DNA of 15,278 bases, taken from the NCBI GenBank assembly GCA_002309915.1, contig DBYT01000041.1, forward strand, positions 1,022-16,299, given 5' to 3'. The notes under the pieces were generated by a model. That model did not search any database, was not told where the DNA came from, and was given only the letters and a program-made list of their open reading frames with translations. The DNA is from Bacteroidales bacterium UBA1179. Its GTDB lineage: Bacteria; Bacteroidota; Bacteroidia; Bacteroidales; Bacteroidaceae. Each line of letters starts with the position of its first letter. Position 1 is the stretch's first letter. A program made the position numbers and the translations under genes. Shown here piece by piece: positions 1-5,613 of this stretch.

Positions 1-674
1 GAGTGCTTGGACTCCATGTTGAGTTCCTGCGCCATCTGGTCACCGTTGTAACCGTCAAAGAACTCATACAGCGCCTTGCCGTTGCCGCAAATGGAACGGC
101 CGATGGACGTGGCGTGAGTTGTGAATACGGTCGATATCTGAGGAATAAAGTATTTCAGGAACAGCGCACCCAGACCGGTCATCCACTCATGTGCGTGGTA
201 AACCACTGTGTCATTGGCGCTTATGTTGAAGTTGTAGAAACTCTTCACGGCCATTGCGGCGGCGTATGAGAACATGGATGCCTCGTCATAATCGCCGTAA
301 GCGTGCATTGAATCCACCTTGAAGAGTTCCCAGGCACGGCTGTAGATGGAGTTCTTAAGCGGGAACATAGTCATGAAATCCACCAGGAACACAATGGGAC
401 GACCGGGAATATCCCAATACCCCACCCTGACTTTCAGACCGTCGGTGTCACGTGCATAGTCTTTCCAGATTGCGTAAAGTGATTTGTCCTCAACAAACAG
501 GGGATTGTGCTTGCCCTCCCAAACATCGGGGCCCACATAAATGAGTGTTGCGCCACTTTCCTCCTTGAGCGTCTTAGCCTGGGTTGAAAGCACAGTGTAA
601 ATGCCTCCAATCTTATTGCATACCTCCCAGCTGACGGAGAAAATATAATTCGGCTTCCTTTTGGTACTACTCAT
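1..674 (-). CDS. Glycogen synthase, GT3 type (N-terminal part, cut by window edge)
   Basis: Transfers glucose from a nucleotide-sugar donor to the growing alpha-1,4-glucan chain in the cytoplasm (glycogen storage). About 224 codons are visible, starting at the ATG at 674; the C-terminal part lies beyond position 1. The protein begins MSSTKRKPNYIFSVSWEVCN and then has K-I-G-G at residues 21-24, the glycine-rich donor-binding loop, followed by IYTVLSTQAKTL. Further on come VGPDVWEGKHNP, a stretch including VYHAHEWMTGLGALFLKYF, and FTTHATSIGRSICGNGK, which is characteristic of the GT3 (eukaryote-like) glycogen synthases common in Bacteroidota rather than bacterial GlgA of GT5. Donor preference (UDP- or ADP-glucose) cannot be told from this part. 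It is on the same strand as the large lipoprotein gene upstream but separated by 261 bp with a hairpin and its own -7 box, so it is probably a separate transcript. Confidence 0.92.
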   Translation of the reverse strand, partial: MSSTKRKPNYIFSVSWEVCNKIGGIYTVLSTQAKTLKEESGATLIYVGPDVWEGKHNPLFVEDKSLYAIWKDYARDTDGLKVRVGYWDIPGRPIVFLVDFMTMFPLKNSIYSRAWELFKVDSMHAYGDYDEASMFSYAAAMAVKSFYNFNISANDTVVYHAHEWMTGLGALFLKYFIPQISTVFTTHATSIGRSICGNGKALYEFFDGYNGDQMAQELNMESKH

Positions 675-721
675 ATCAAACTCTAAAATAAATAATCCCT
701 TTTATCAGATTTTACAGGCTG

Positions 722-729
722 CAAAGTTA
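722..729 (-). promoter_or_regulatory. Probable -7 promoter box for the glycogen synthase gene
   Basis: Read on the minus strand the bases are TAACTTTG, a full match to the Bacteroidota -7 consensus TAnnTTTG. Transcription would begin near position 715, leaving an AT-rich leader of about 40 nt before the ATG at 674. No convincing -33 TTTG stands at the usual 19-21 bp spacing. Confidence 0.5.
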
Positions 730-779
730 CTAATTATCCGCGCATGTTATTATTAGATTAACACTTTTTGCTCACCCCC

Positions 780-919
780 GCCAAAGTGTCCCACACACAC
801 CCGCCCCACACGCTCTGTAGCGCTGTTCGCTGTGTTACATCCCCCCTAAATAAGCCAGTGTCCCACGCCCATCGGCCCAGAAAGTAATCTGGGGGCCGAT
901 AAGCGTGGGACACTTTGGC
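780..919. repeat. REP-like intergenic element with hairpin and third inverted copy
   Basis: Positions 857-914 form an imperfect hairpin. AGTGTCCCACGC (857-868) pairs perfectly with 903-914. After a 2x2 internal loop, 871-881 pairs with 888-900, with two extra G on the right arm; the loop is 6 nt. In addition GCCAAAGTGTCCCAC at 780-794 is an exact 15-bp inverted copy of 905-919. So the motif AGTGTCCCAC occurs twice directly (785-794, 857-866) and once inverted (905-914), and the right arm has two alternative partners. The element lies between the stop of the large lipoprotein gene and the glycogen synthase promoter. It could act as a terminator for the lipoprotein gene (no good T-tract follows on the minus strand), protect an mRNA 3' end, or be a dispersed repeat. 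The remainder of 675-935 shows no gene. Confidence 0.7.
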
Positions 920-935
920 AAATTAGCCGCTAAGT

Positions 936-2810
936 TCAGAGTTTGAGCGGAGCGGGTGCGTCGTCGTTATCCTGTATCTCGAATTCCGTATTCATTGCAG
1001 ACAGAATTCCGTCTTGGATAGACACCTCCATTATCATGCCGTCAGCCGTTACGACACTTGCGGTACCGTTCTCGAAATCACCGCCTTCAGACATCCGATA
1101 TTGGCCCGTGGCGTTGATACCGTATTCAGGTCCACGGCCGTCACCGATATTGTAGAACTTGCTCTTGGTAACTACCAGAGAACCATCTGTAAACAGGAAT
1201 ACACACTCATATCTTACAGTGCCGTTCCCAACGTTTTCAGACTGGTACCAGGCTGCGATGGTTTTTTCGGCATATTGTGCCGGCAGGTAAGGAGCAGGAT
1301 CGCCATTGTATTGCACTTCACCGCCTTCACCGCCTTGGCCTTCACCGCCTTGGCCTTCACCACCTTGGCCTTCGCCTTCACCGCCTTGACCTTCGCCTTC
1401 ACCGCCTTGCTGGCCCTGATCGGTAGGATCAAGGGGATCCGGGATATCTGCTAAAGCACGCTTGATGTACTCACCGTACAATCCATCAACCGTCAGGACT
1501 CCCTTTTCAATCTTTACCTGATGCTGTCCCAATTCGCTCAGTTCCACTATTCCCAAACCGGTTTCATAGTCGCCATCTCTGAGTTTGTAACTACCTACAG
1601 ATTTGATATAACGCTCGGGACCCATTCCTAATTCCTCAGCAAAGACTTTGTTCTCTGTGACGATAACTACGTCGTTCTCAAACAGGAACACAGCCTCAAC
1701 TCTTGTTTCACCTTTCTCTCCCTCTGAGAATGAGTACCAGGCGACAACAGTCTTTTCGGCATAGGCTTTCGGGAAGAATGCAGACACCTCATTGCCCTGG
1801 TCTTCGCCACCTTGACCTTCACCACCTTGGCCTTCACCGCCTTCGCCTTCACCACCTTCGCCTTCGCCGCCCTGCTGGCCGTTTTCGGTAGGATCTGACG
1901 ACTGAGGAACTGATTTATTATCCTGCTTGGAGTAGATAGTCACCTGGCCGTCCTCCGATTCTATTCCGGTCAACTTGCCTTCGGCAATATCTACAACTAT
2001 TACCTTTCCATCGTCACCTATCAGTTTCAACTTACCGGTTTCAAAGTTTCCTTCAACCCATTCGTAGCGACCTTTTATTGCGATTGCCTTGGTAGGTATG
2101 GGACCTTCAGGACCTGTTATCACGGAGTGGACAGTAGCCACAAATTGTCCGTTTCCGAAGAAGAAGATAGCAGCGTTGTACTGCATCTCATATCCCTGTT
2201 CAGAAATAGAACCTGACTGTGAGTACCATGAAGCAACGTCCTTGCTGGAACAACCGTTCGGGAAGAAAGCCTCAATGCCGTTGTTATCACCGCCTTGGCC
2301 GCCCTGACCGCCCTGGCCACCTTCACCTGTAGCCGAAGAGGCTTTTGGAACCTTCTTGTTGTCCTGCTTGACAAATTCCTCTCCCATGGCACTCATCACT
2401 CCGTCCGTGATTATAACTAGCATGGGGGCCGATTCGCCATTAACAGCAACCTGGGCTTTACCGTTAGTATAGTCACCCTCGATAATACTATAATCACCTT
2501 CGGCCATTATGGTACGTTCATTGCTGCGACCGTCTGTATAAATCCTGTTCTTGGTAGCTACAAAAGAGTTGTCGTCAAAAAGGAATACAGATTCAATTCT
2601 CTTGCCGCCTCCCTTTTCCTCTTCAGTTAAAGAGTACCATGCGGCAACTTTTCTCTGACTGTATGAGTCAGGGAAAAAAGCACCGTCAACTGATGATTCC
2701 TTTTCATCATCGTTAAGCAGTCCTTCCAATTCTTCACAAGATGTGAATGAAACACTCAGCAGAAGCGCTGAGGCAATAATTGATAGAAATTTAGTCACTT
2801 TCATAAGCAT
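936..2810 (-). CDS. Four-domain repeat lipoprotein, unknown function
   Basis: This is a 624-residue predicted lipoprotein. A short basic start, a hydrophobic stretch (residues 7-20) and SFTSC with Cys25 form a lipobox; M3 is an equally possible start. Four copies of one domain follow, at about residues 44-156, 181-303, 344-458 and 507-620. Each begins A-F-F-P or Y-L-P, then carries an AAWYS/ASWYS/VAWYS/AAWYQ motif, a VFLF-like strand followed by VT-K/E, a G-x-Y strand with E/D-G-D/N-Y/F, a DG-x-L strand and, in most copies, a terminal QDN-x-x-x-P motif. Alternating hydrophobic strands suggest a small beta fold. The copies are joined by Gly/Glu/Gln linkers at residues 162-176, 310-340 and 465-498. 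Acidic residues follow the Cys (CEELEG), compatible with surface export but not diagnostic. The same domain occurs once in the product of 3739-4224. The gene is 77 bp downstream of ruvC on the same strand. I recognise no named family and propose no function. Confidence 0.88.
   Translation of the reverse strand: MLMKVTKFLSIIASALLLSVSFTSCEELEGLLNDDEKESSVDGAFFPDSYSQRKVAAWYSLTEEEKGGGKRIESVFLFDDNSFVATKNRIYTDGRSNERTIMAEGDYSIIEGDYTNGKAQVAVNGESAPMLVIITDGVMSAMGEEFVKQDNKKVPKASSATGEGGQGGQGGQGGDNNGIEAFFPNGCSSKDVASWYSQSGSISEQGYEMQYNAAIFFFGNGQFVATVHSVITGPEGPIPTKAIAIKGRYEWVEGNFETGKLKLIGDDGKVIVVDIAEGKLTGIESEDGQVTIYSKQDNKSVPQSSDPTENGQQGGEGEGGEGEGGEGQGGEGQGGEDQGNEVSAFFPKAYAEKTVVAWYSFSEGEKGETRVEAVFLFENDVVIVTENKVFAEELGMGPERYIKSVGSYKLRDGDYETGLGIVELSELGQHQVKIEKGVLTVDGLYGEYIKRALADIPDPLDPTDQGQQGGEGEGQGGEGEGQGGEGQGGEGQGGEGGEVQYNGDPAPYLPAQYAEKTIAAWYQSENVGNGTVRYECVFLFTDGSLVVTKSKFYNIGDGRGPEYGINATGQYRMSEGGDFENGTASVVTADGMIMEVSIQDGILSAMNTEFEIQDNDDAPAPLKL
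1317..1418. repeat. Tandem repeat encoding Gly/Glu/Gln linker 3
   Basis: Imperfect tandem copies of a 9- to 15-bp unit (for example TTCACCGCCTTGGCC on the plus strand) encode GGEGQ/GGEGE-type repeats joining domains 3 and 4 of the large lipoprotein. All units are multiples of 3, so gain or loss of a unit would keep the reading frame. Confidence 0.85.
1791..1883. repeat. Tandem repeat encoding Gly/Glu/Gln linker 2
   Basis: The same kind of in-frame repeat (GGEGEGGEGE, then GGEGQGGEGQ) joins domains 2 and 3. Its nucleotide similarity to linker 3 makes recombination between linkers, and hence gain or loss of a whole domain, plausible. Confidence 0.85.
2283..2327. repeat. Tandem repeat encoding short Gly/Gln linker 1
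   Basis: The shortest linker joins domains 1 and 2 and consists of three GGQ units flanked by GE and DN. It lacks the Glu-rich GGEGE units of the other two linkers. Confidence 0.75.
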
Positions 2811-2841
2811 ATATTGTTGTTTTAAAAGACAATAGATGCCG

Positions 2842-2875
2842 TAAACATAACTAAAAATTTCTTACGATGTGCAAA
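2842..2875 (-). promoter_or_regulatory. Possible promoter of the four-domain lipoprotein gene
   Basis: On the minus strand TTTG (2872-2875) is followed 22 bp later by TATGTTTA (2842-2849), a near match to the -33/-7 consensus TTTG-N19-21-TAnnTTTG; the last base deviates and the spacing is slightly long. The sequence from the -7-like box to the start codon resembles that of the one-domain paralogue. Read-through from ruvC is an alternative. Confidence 0.35.
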
Positions 2876-2887
2876 AAGATGTGATTT

Positions 2888-3481
2888 TTATTCCTCCGTA
2901 GCGGTTTTACGCTTGGAAACTTTTCCGGGATTGTTGCTGATGAATTCCTTCCAACTCTTGGGTCCTTTCTTACCCGAATCGGGACGGCCCATCTGCAGAT
3001 AATGGCAGTATGCGGCGGCCAGCGCATCGGTGGCATCCAGGAACTTGGGCATATCGGCCGGATCCAGATGCAGGATTCGCTGCAACATGCCGGCCACCTG
3101 CTCCTTGCTGGCGGTTCCGGTGCCGGTTATGGCCATCTTGATTTTCATGGGGGCGTACTCAGTGATAGGCACGCTGTGGTTTATGGCGGCGGCAATGGCT
3201 ACTCCCTGGGCGCGGCCCAGTTTGAGCATGGATTGTACGTTCTTTCCAAAGAAGGGAGCCTCAATGGCCATCTCATCGGGCAGATAGGATTCGATAATTC
3301 CGTTTACGCGCTGGAAAATGTGGCCTAACTTGAGGTACATATCGGACTCCTTGCGCATGTCGATTACGCCCATGGTGACAATGGAGGCTTTCTTATCTTC
3401 CACTTTGATAACGCCGTAGCCCATCACGTTGGTGCCCGGGTCAATTCCAAGTATTATTTTCTCTGCCAGTTGTCCTGCCAT
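2888..3481 (-). CDS. ruvC: Holliday junction resolvase RuvC
   Basis: RuvC is the endonuclease that works with RuvAB to cut Holliday junctions symmetrically during recombinational repair. From the ATG at 3481 the protein has 197 residues. It begins MAGQLAEKIILGIDPGTNVM, with the first catalytic acidic residue in the GIDPGT motif. EAPFFGKNVQS carries the second acidic residue, and DATDALAAAYCH near the C-terminus carries the last catalytic acidic pair. The tail (KKGPKSWKEF onward) is basic. The frame stays open upstream to an ATG at 3520, which would add 13 residues. I prefer 3481 because a perfect -7 box at 3501-3508 would put the transcript start just ahead of 3481, and because the shorter protein fits the usual family length. 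The gene is divergent from tRNA-Ala and upstream of the large lipoprotein gene. Confidence 0.95.
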   Translation of the reverse strand: MAGQLAEKIILGIDPGTNVMGYGVIKVEDKKASIVTMGVIDMRKESDMYLKLGHIFQRVNGIIESYLPDEMAIEAPFFGKNVQSMLKLGRAQGVAIAAAINHSVPITEYAPMKIKMAITGTGTASKEQVAGMLQRILHLDPADMPKFLDATDALAAAYCHYLQMGRPDSGKKGPKSWKEFISNNPGKVSKRKTATEE

Positions 3482-3500
3482 TGATGCAATTTTCTTTTGC

Positions 3501-3508
3501 CAAAGATA
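3501..3508 (-). promoter_or_regulatory. -7 promoter box of ruvC
   Basis: The minus-strand sequence TATCTTTG matches the Bacteroidota -7 box TAnnTTTG perfectly. The expected transcript start near 3494 leaves a leader of about 13 nt before the ATG at 3481, and it excludes the alternative upstream ATG at 3520. No clear -33 TTTG is seen. Confidence 0.6.
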
Positions 3509-3530
3509 GCGATTATTCAATCCTAATCAT

Positions 3531-3538
3531 TACCTTTG
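3531..3538 (+). promoter_or_regulatory. -7 promoter box of tRNA-Ala
   Basis: TACCTTTG is a perfect TAnnTTTG match, ending 20 bp before the first base of the tRNA. It lies back to back with the ruvC promoter, their -7 boxes being 22 bp apart. No TTTG at the expected -33 distance was found. Confidence 0.55.
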
Positions 3539-3558
3539 CAGCCGAAATCATCAACAAC

Positions 3559-3632
3559 GGGGCATTAGCTCATCTGGCTAGAGCGTTTGACTGGCAGTCA
3601 AGAGGTGACGAGTTCGAGTCTCGTATGCTCCA
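3559..3632 (+). tRNA. tRNA-Ala (anticodon GGC)
   Basis: This is a complete 74-nt cloverleaf. The acceptor stem is GGGGCAT (3559-3565) with ATGCTCC (3625-3631) and discriminator A at 3632. The D arm is GCTC/GAGC; the anticodon stem is TTTGA/TCAAG with loop CTGGCAG, giving anticodon GGC at 3593-3595. The variable loop is 5 nt and the T arm is ACGAG/CTCGT with loop TTCGAGT. The third acceptor pair is G-U (3561 with 3629), the classical alanine identity element, which confirms the assignment. CCA is not encoded, so it must be added after transcription. Confidence 0.97.
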
Positions 3633-3676
3633 CAAATTAAGGGCCGTAAACGCGGCCCTTATTTTATGGAGCATAC
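3623..3676 (+). terminator. Terminator hairpin after tRNA-Ala, extending over the tRNA 3' end
   Basis: The core terminator is a 9-bp stem, TAAGGGCCG (3638-3646) with CGGCCCTTA (3653-3661), a 6-nt loop and a T-rich tail TTATTTTAT. The stem continues outward: 3634-3636 pair with 3663-3665, and the last ten bases of the tRNA, GTATGCTCCA (3623-3632), are exactly complementary to 3667-3676. In total 22 of 24 positions pair. Confidence 0.85.
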
Positions 3677-3697
3677 CCAACCTATTGAAAAAAATAG

Positions 3698-3705
3698 TAA
3701 GTTTA
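3698..3705 (+). promoter_or_regulatory. Possible -7 box of the one-domain lipoprotein-mnmA transcript
   Basis: TAAGTTTA resembles TAnnTTTG with the last base changed, as in the paralogous gene. The leader after it (3706-3738) shares TTTAC-GCA-C-ATTGTC-TTAA blocks, in the same order and nearly the same spacing, with the leader of the four-domain gene. It lies after the tRNA terminator, so a promoter is needed about here. Confidence 0.35.
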
Positions 3706-3738
3706 CAGCAACAAATTGTCAATTAACGATATTGCGCT

Positions 3739-4224
3739 ATGAAAATTAAAGGATTACTGTCTGTTATGGCAGCTGCTGTGATGCTGGGTCTTACATTTGC
3801 ATCATGTGACAAGGTGTTGGATACTGAAGAAGATCAGACACCAAAGACCGGCTTTACCAAACTAGCCGAGGCTTACCTGCCCGAATCCTATGGTGACAAG
3901 ACCATTGCCGCCTGGTATTCCGTGTATTCTGAGAATGATTACAAATCAAAGGTTGAGGCAGTGTTCCTCTTTACTGACAGCGCCGTTGCCGTAACCAAGA
4001 GCAAGACCTACACCGTTGAGGACGGCCGCGAGCCTGTTCATGATGTATTATCCTTAGGAATATTCCATCAACTTGAGGGTGATCTCATCAACGGAAACTT
4101 GAGTTTCGAACTCTCATCAGGCATGCCTCAAACTCGTAATGGCCGAATCAGGGATGGCGTATTGACACTTGACGGCATTGCTTATACCAAGCAGGATAAC
4201 GCCCAGGCCCCCAAAGCCCAATAA
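3739..4224 (+). CDS. One-domain lipoprotein, paralogue of the four-domain lipoprotein
   Basis: This is a 161-residue predicted lipoprotein. A start MKIKG, hydrophobic segment LLSVMAAAVMLGL and lipobox TFASC place the lipid-bearing cysteine at residue 23. After a short acidic linker (DKVLDTEEDQTPK) comes one copy of the repeat domain found four times in the product of 936-2810: AYLPESYGDKTIAAWYS at about residues 45-61, VEAVFLFTD, VTKSK, LEGDLINGN, IRDGVLTLDG and the terminal TKQDNAQAPKAQ. It is closest in appearance to domains 3 and 4 of the larger protein. The gene ends 6 nt before mnmA and is probably co-transcribed with it, although a functional link to tRNA thiolation is not implied. Function is unknown. 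Confidence 0.88.
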   Translation: MKIKGLLSVMAAAVMLGLTFASCDKVLDTEEDQTPKTGFTKLAEAYLPESYGDKTIAAWYSVYSENDYKSKVEAVFLFTDSAVAVTKSKTYTVEDGREPVHDVLSLGIFHQLEGDLINGNLSFELSSGMPQTRNGRIRDGVLTLDGIAYTKQDNAQAPKAQ

Positions 4225-4230
4225 ATAAGA

Positions 4231-5613
4231 ATGAAGATTTGCGTAGGTCTATCGGGAGGCGTTGACTCCAGTGTCGCAGCCCTGTTGCTCAAGCAGCAGG
4301 GCTATGATGTTTTTGCCATGTTCATGCAGAACTGGCACGACACCGAGGGTACGCTGCACGGAGACTGCGAATGGGAGGAGGACCGATTGGTGGCTGAAAT
4401 GGTTGCCAAGAAGATTGGCATCCCCTTCCACTTTGTTGACCTTAGCGACGAGTACCGCAAACGTGTAGTTGACTACATGTTCTCAGAGTACGAGCAGGGC
4501 CGAACCCCAAATCCCGACGTCCTTTGCAACCGAGAGATAAAGTTTGACGCATTCCTGGACGCCGCACTCAAACTGGGGGCCGATATGGTCGCAACGGGCC
4601 ACTACTGCCGCAAGGATGAGATTACAGGACCTGACGGCAAGCCCATCTACCGCATATTCGAGGGTGTGGACCCCGGTAAGGACCAGAGCTATTTCCTGTG
4701 CCAGCTCAACCAGGAGCAGCTCTCACGCGCACTGTTCCCCATCGGCCATCTGCTCAAGAAAGAGGTGCGCCAGATTGCCGCCGAGGCAGCGTTGCCATCG
4801 GCCACCAAGAAAGATTCACAGGGCATTTGCTTTGTGGGAAAGGTCGATCTGCCGGAGTTCCTCAAGCAGAAACTCAAAAGCCGTGACGGCAATATAGTAG
4901 AGGTCTACCCCGATTTCTATACCGGCAACCCGCACTTCAAGTTCCAGCAGGAGACGCTTGACAGCATTACGGCCGATGGCACCAAAGCCAATATGGTAAC
5001 CGGTTACATCAGCGAGGACAAGTGCACCGATACGCTCAGTTCCAACAACTACAGCCCCGATAAGATTGCCGGGCTCAGCGACGAGACCTTAGAGCGCCTT
5101 GCCACCACCTACCGCTACGATTCAATCAAATTCATAACTGAGACCTACCGCTCGGGCCGCAAACACGTCAAGAAGACCCGTTTCAAGGCCAATCCCTGGG
5201 GCAAGATTATCGGCACACATGACGGCGCGCAGTTCTTTACCATCGGCCAGCGTCACGGACTTAACGTAGGCGGACACGACGATTCGCTGTTCGTGATTGC
5301 TACGGACATTGACAGCAACACCGTCTACGCCGGCGAGGGACACACCCACCCCGGCCTTTCACGCAGCTGCCTGAAAATAGAATCGGGACAAATCCATTGG
5401 ATCCGTCCCGACCTTAAGATGAATGAATCTGAGATTCGCCGTTACCGCGTGCGCATCCGTTATCGCCAGCCCCTTCAGGACGCCTGGCTCATTCAGCGCT
5501 CAAACAGCCTCTACATCATCTTTGACGAGCCCCAGCGAGGCATAACGCCCGGTCAGTTCGCCGTCTGGTACAACGCTGATGATGAGATGGTTGGCTCCGG
5601 CGTAATCTATTAG
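4231..5613 (+). CDS. mnmA: tRNA-specific 2-thiouridylase MnmA
   Basis: MnmA activates U34 of certain tRNAs (Lys, Glu, Gln) with ATP and inserts sulfur to make 2-thiouridine, in the cytoplasm. The N-terminal PP-loop is SGGVDSS at residues 8-14. The sulfur-carrying pair is Cys99 (NPDVLCNREIKF) and Cys200 (DSQGICFVGK), corresponding to the two catalytic cysteines of E. coli MnmA. ATGHYCR and GKDQSYFLCQL are also typical. The central domain resumes with FFTIGQRHGLNVGG (335-348) and the C-terminal beta-barrel contains RYRVRIRYRQP and ITPGQFAVWY. At 460 residues it is clearly longer than usual family members (about 360-390). The excess lies between about residues 226 and 325, just after the second cysteine. 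The gene follows the one-domain lipoprotein gene by 6 nt. Its stop codon overlaps that of convergent atpK by 3 bases. Confidence 0.96.
   Translation: MKICVGLSGGVDSSVAALLLKQQGYDVFAMFMQNWHDTEGTLHGDCEWEEDRLVAEMVAKKIGIPFHFVDLSDEYRKRVVDYMFSEYEQGRTPNPDVLCNREIKFDAFLDAALKLGADMVATGHYCRKDEITGPDGKPIYRIFEGVDPGKDQSYFLCQLNQEQLSRALFPIGHLLKKEVRQIAAEAALPSATKKDSQGICFVGKVDLPEFLKQKLKSRDGNIVEVYPDFYTGNPHFKFQQETLDSITADGTKANMVTGYISEDKCTDTLSSNNYSPDKIAGLSDETLERLATTYRYDSIKFITETYRSGRKHVKKTRFKANPWGKIIGTHDGAQFFTIGQRHGLNVGGHDDSLFVIATDIDSNTVYAGEGHTHPGLSRSCLKIESGQIHWIRPDLKMNESEIRRYRVRIRYRQPLQDAWLIQRSNSLYIIFDEPQRGITPGQFAVWYNADDEMVGSGVIY

Noticed and set aside
1014..1454. Plus-strand open frame with LAFTALAF-like repeats opposite the large lipoprotein gene, and similar Lys/Ala-repeat frames on the minus strand (1214-1432, 1667-1855)
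   Set aside because: These are shadows of the Gly/Glu linker repeats read in other frames. The minus-strand 624-codon frame with signal peptide and repeated domains explains the region.
1317..1883. Possible CRISPR-like array from regularly repeated short units
   Set aside because: Units are only 9-15 bp, contiguous without spacers, and in frame within a coding sequence; no cas gene is nearby.
3482..3520. N-terminal extension of RuvC from the ATG at 3520
   Set aside because: A perfect -7 box lies inside it and the 13 extra residues are not typical of RuvC; the ATG at 3481 is preferred.
3559..3676. tRNA-Ala as an integration site of a mobile element
   Set aside because: The only second copy of the tRNA 3' end is a 10-bp inverted copy inside the terminator stem; no integrase or direct repeat is seen, and the genes around are housekeeping or local paralogues.
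3481..3726. 81-codon plus-strand open frame across the tRNA
   Set aside because: It covers the ruvC promoter, the whole tRNA and the terminator, and the product has no sign of being a real protein.
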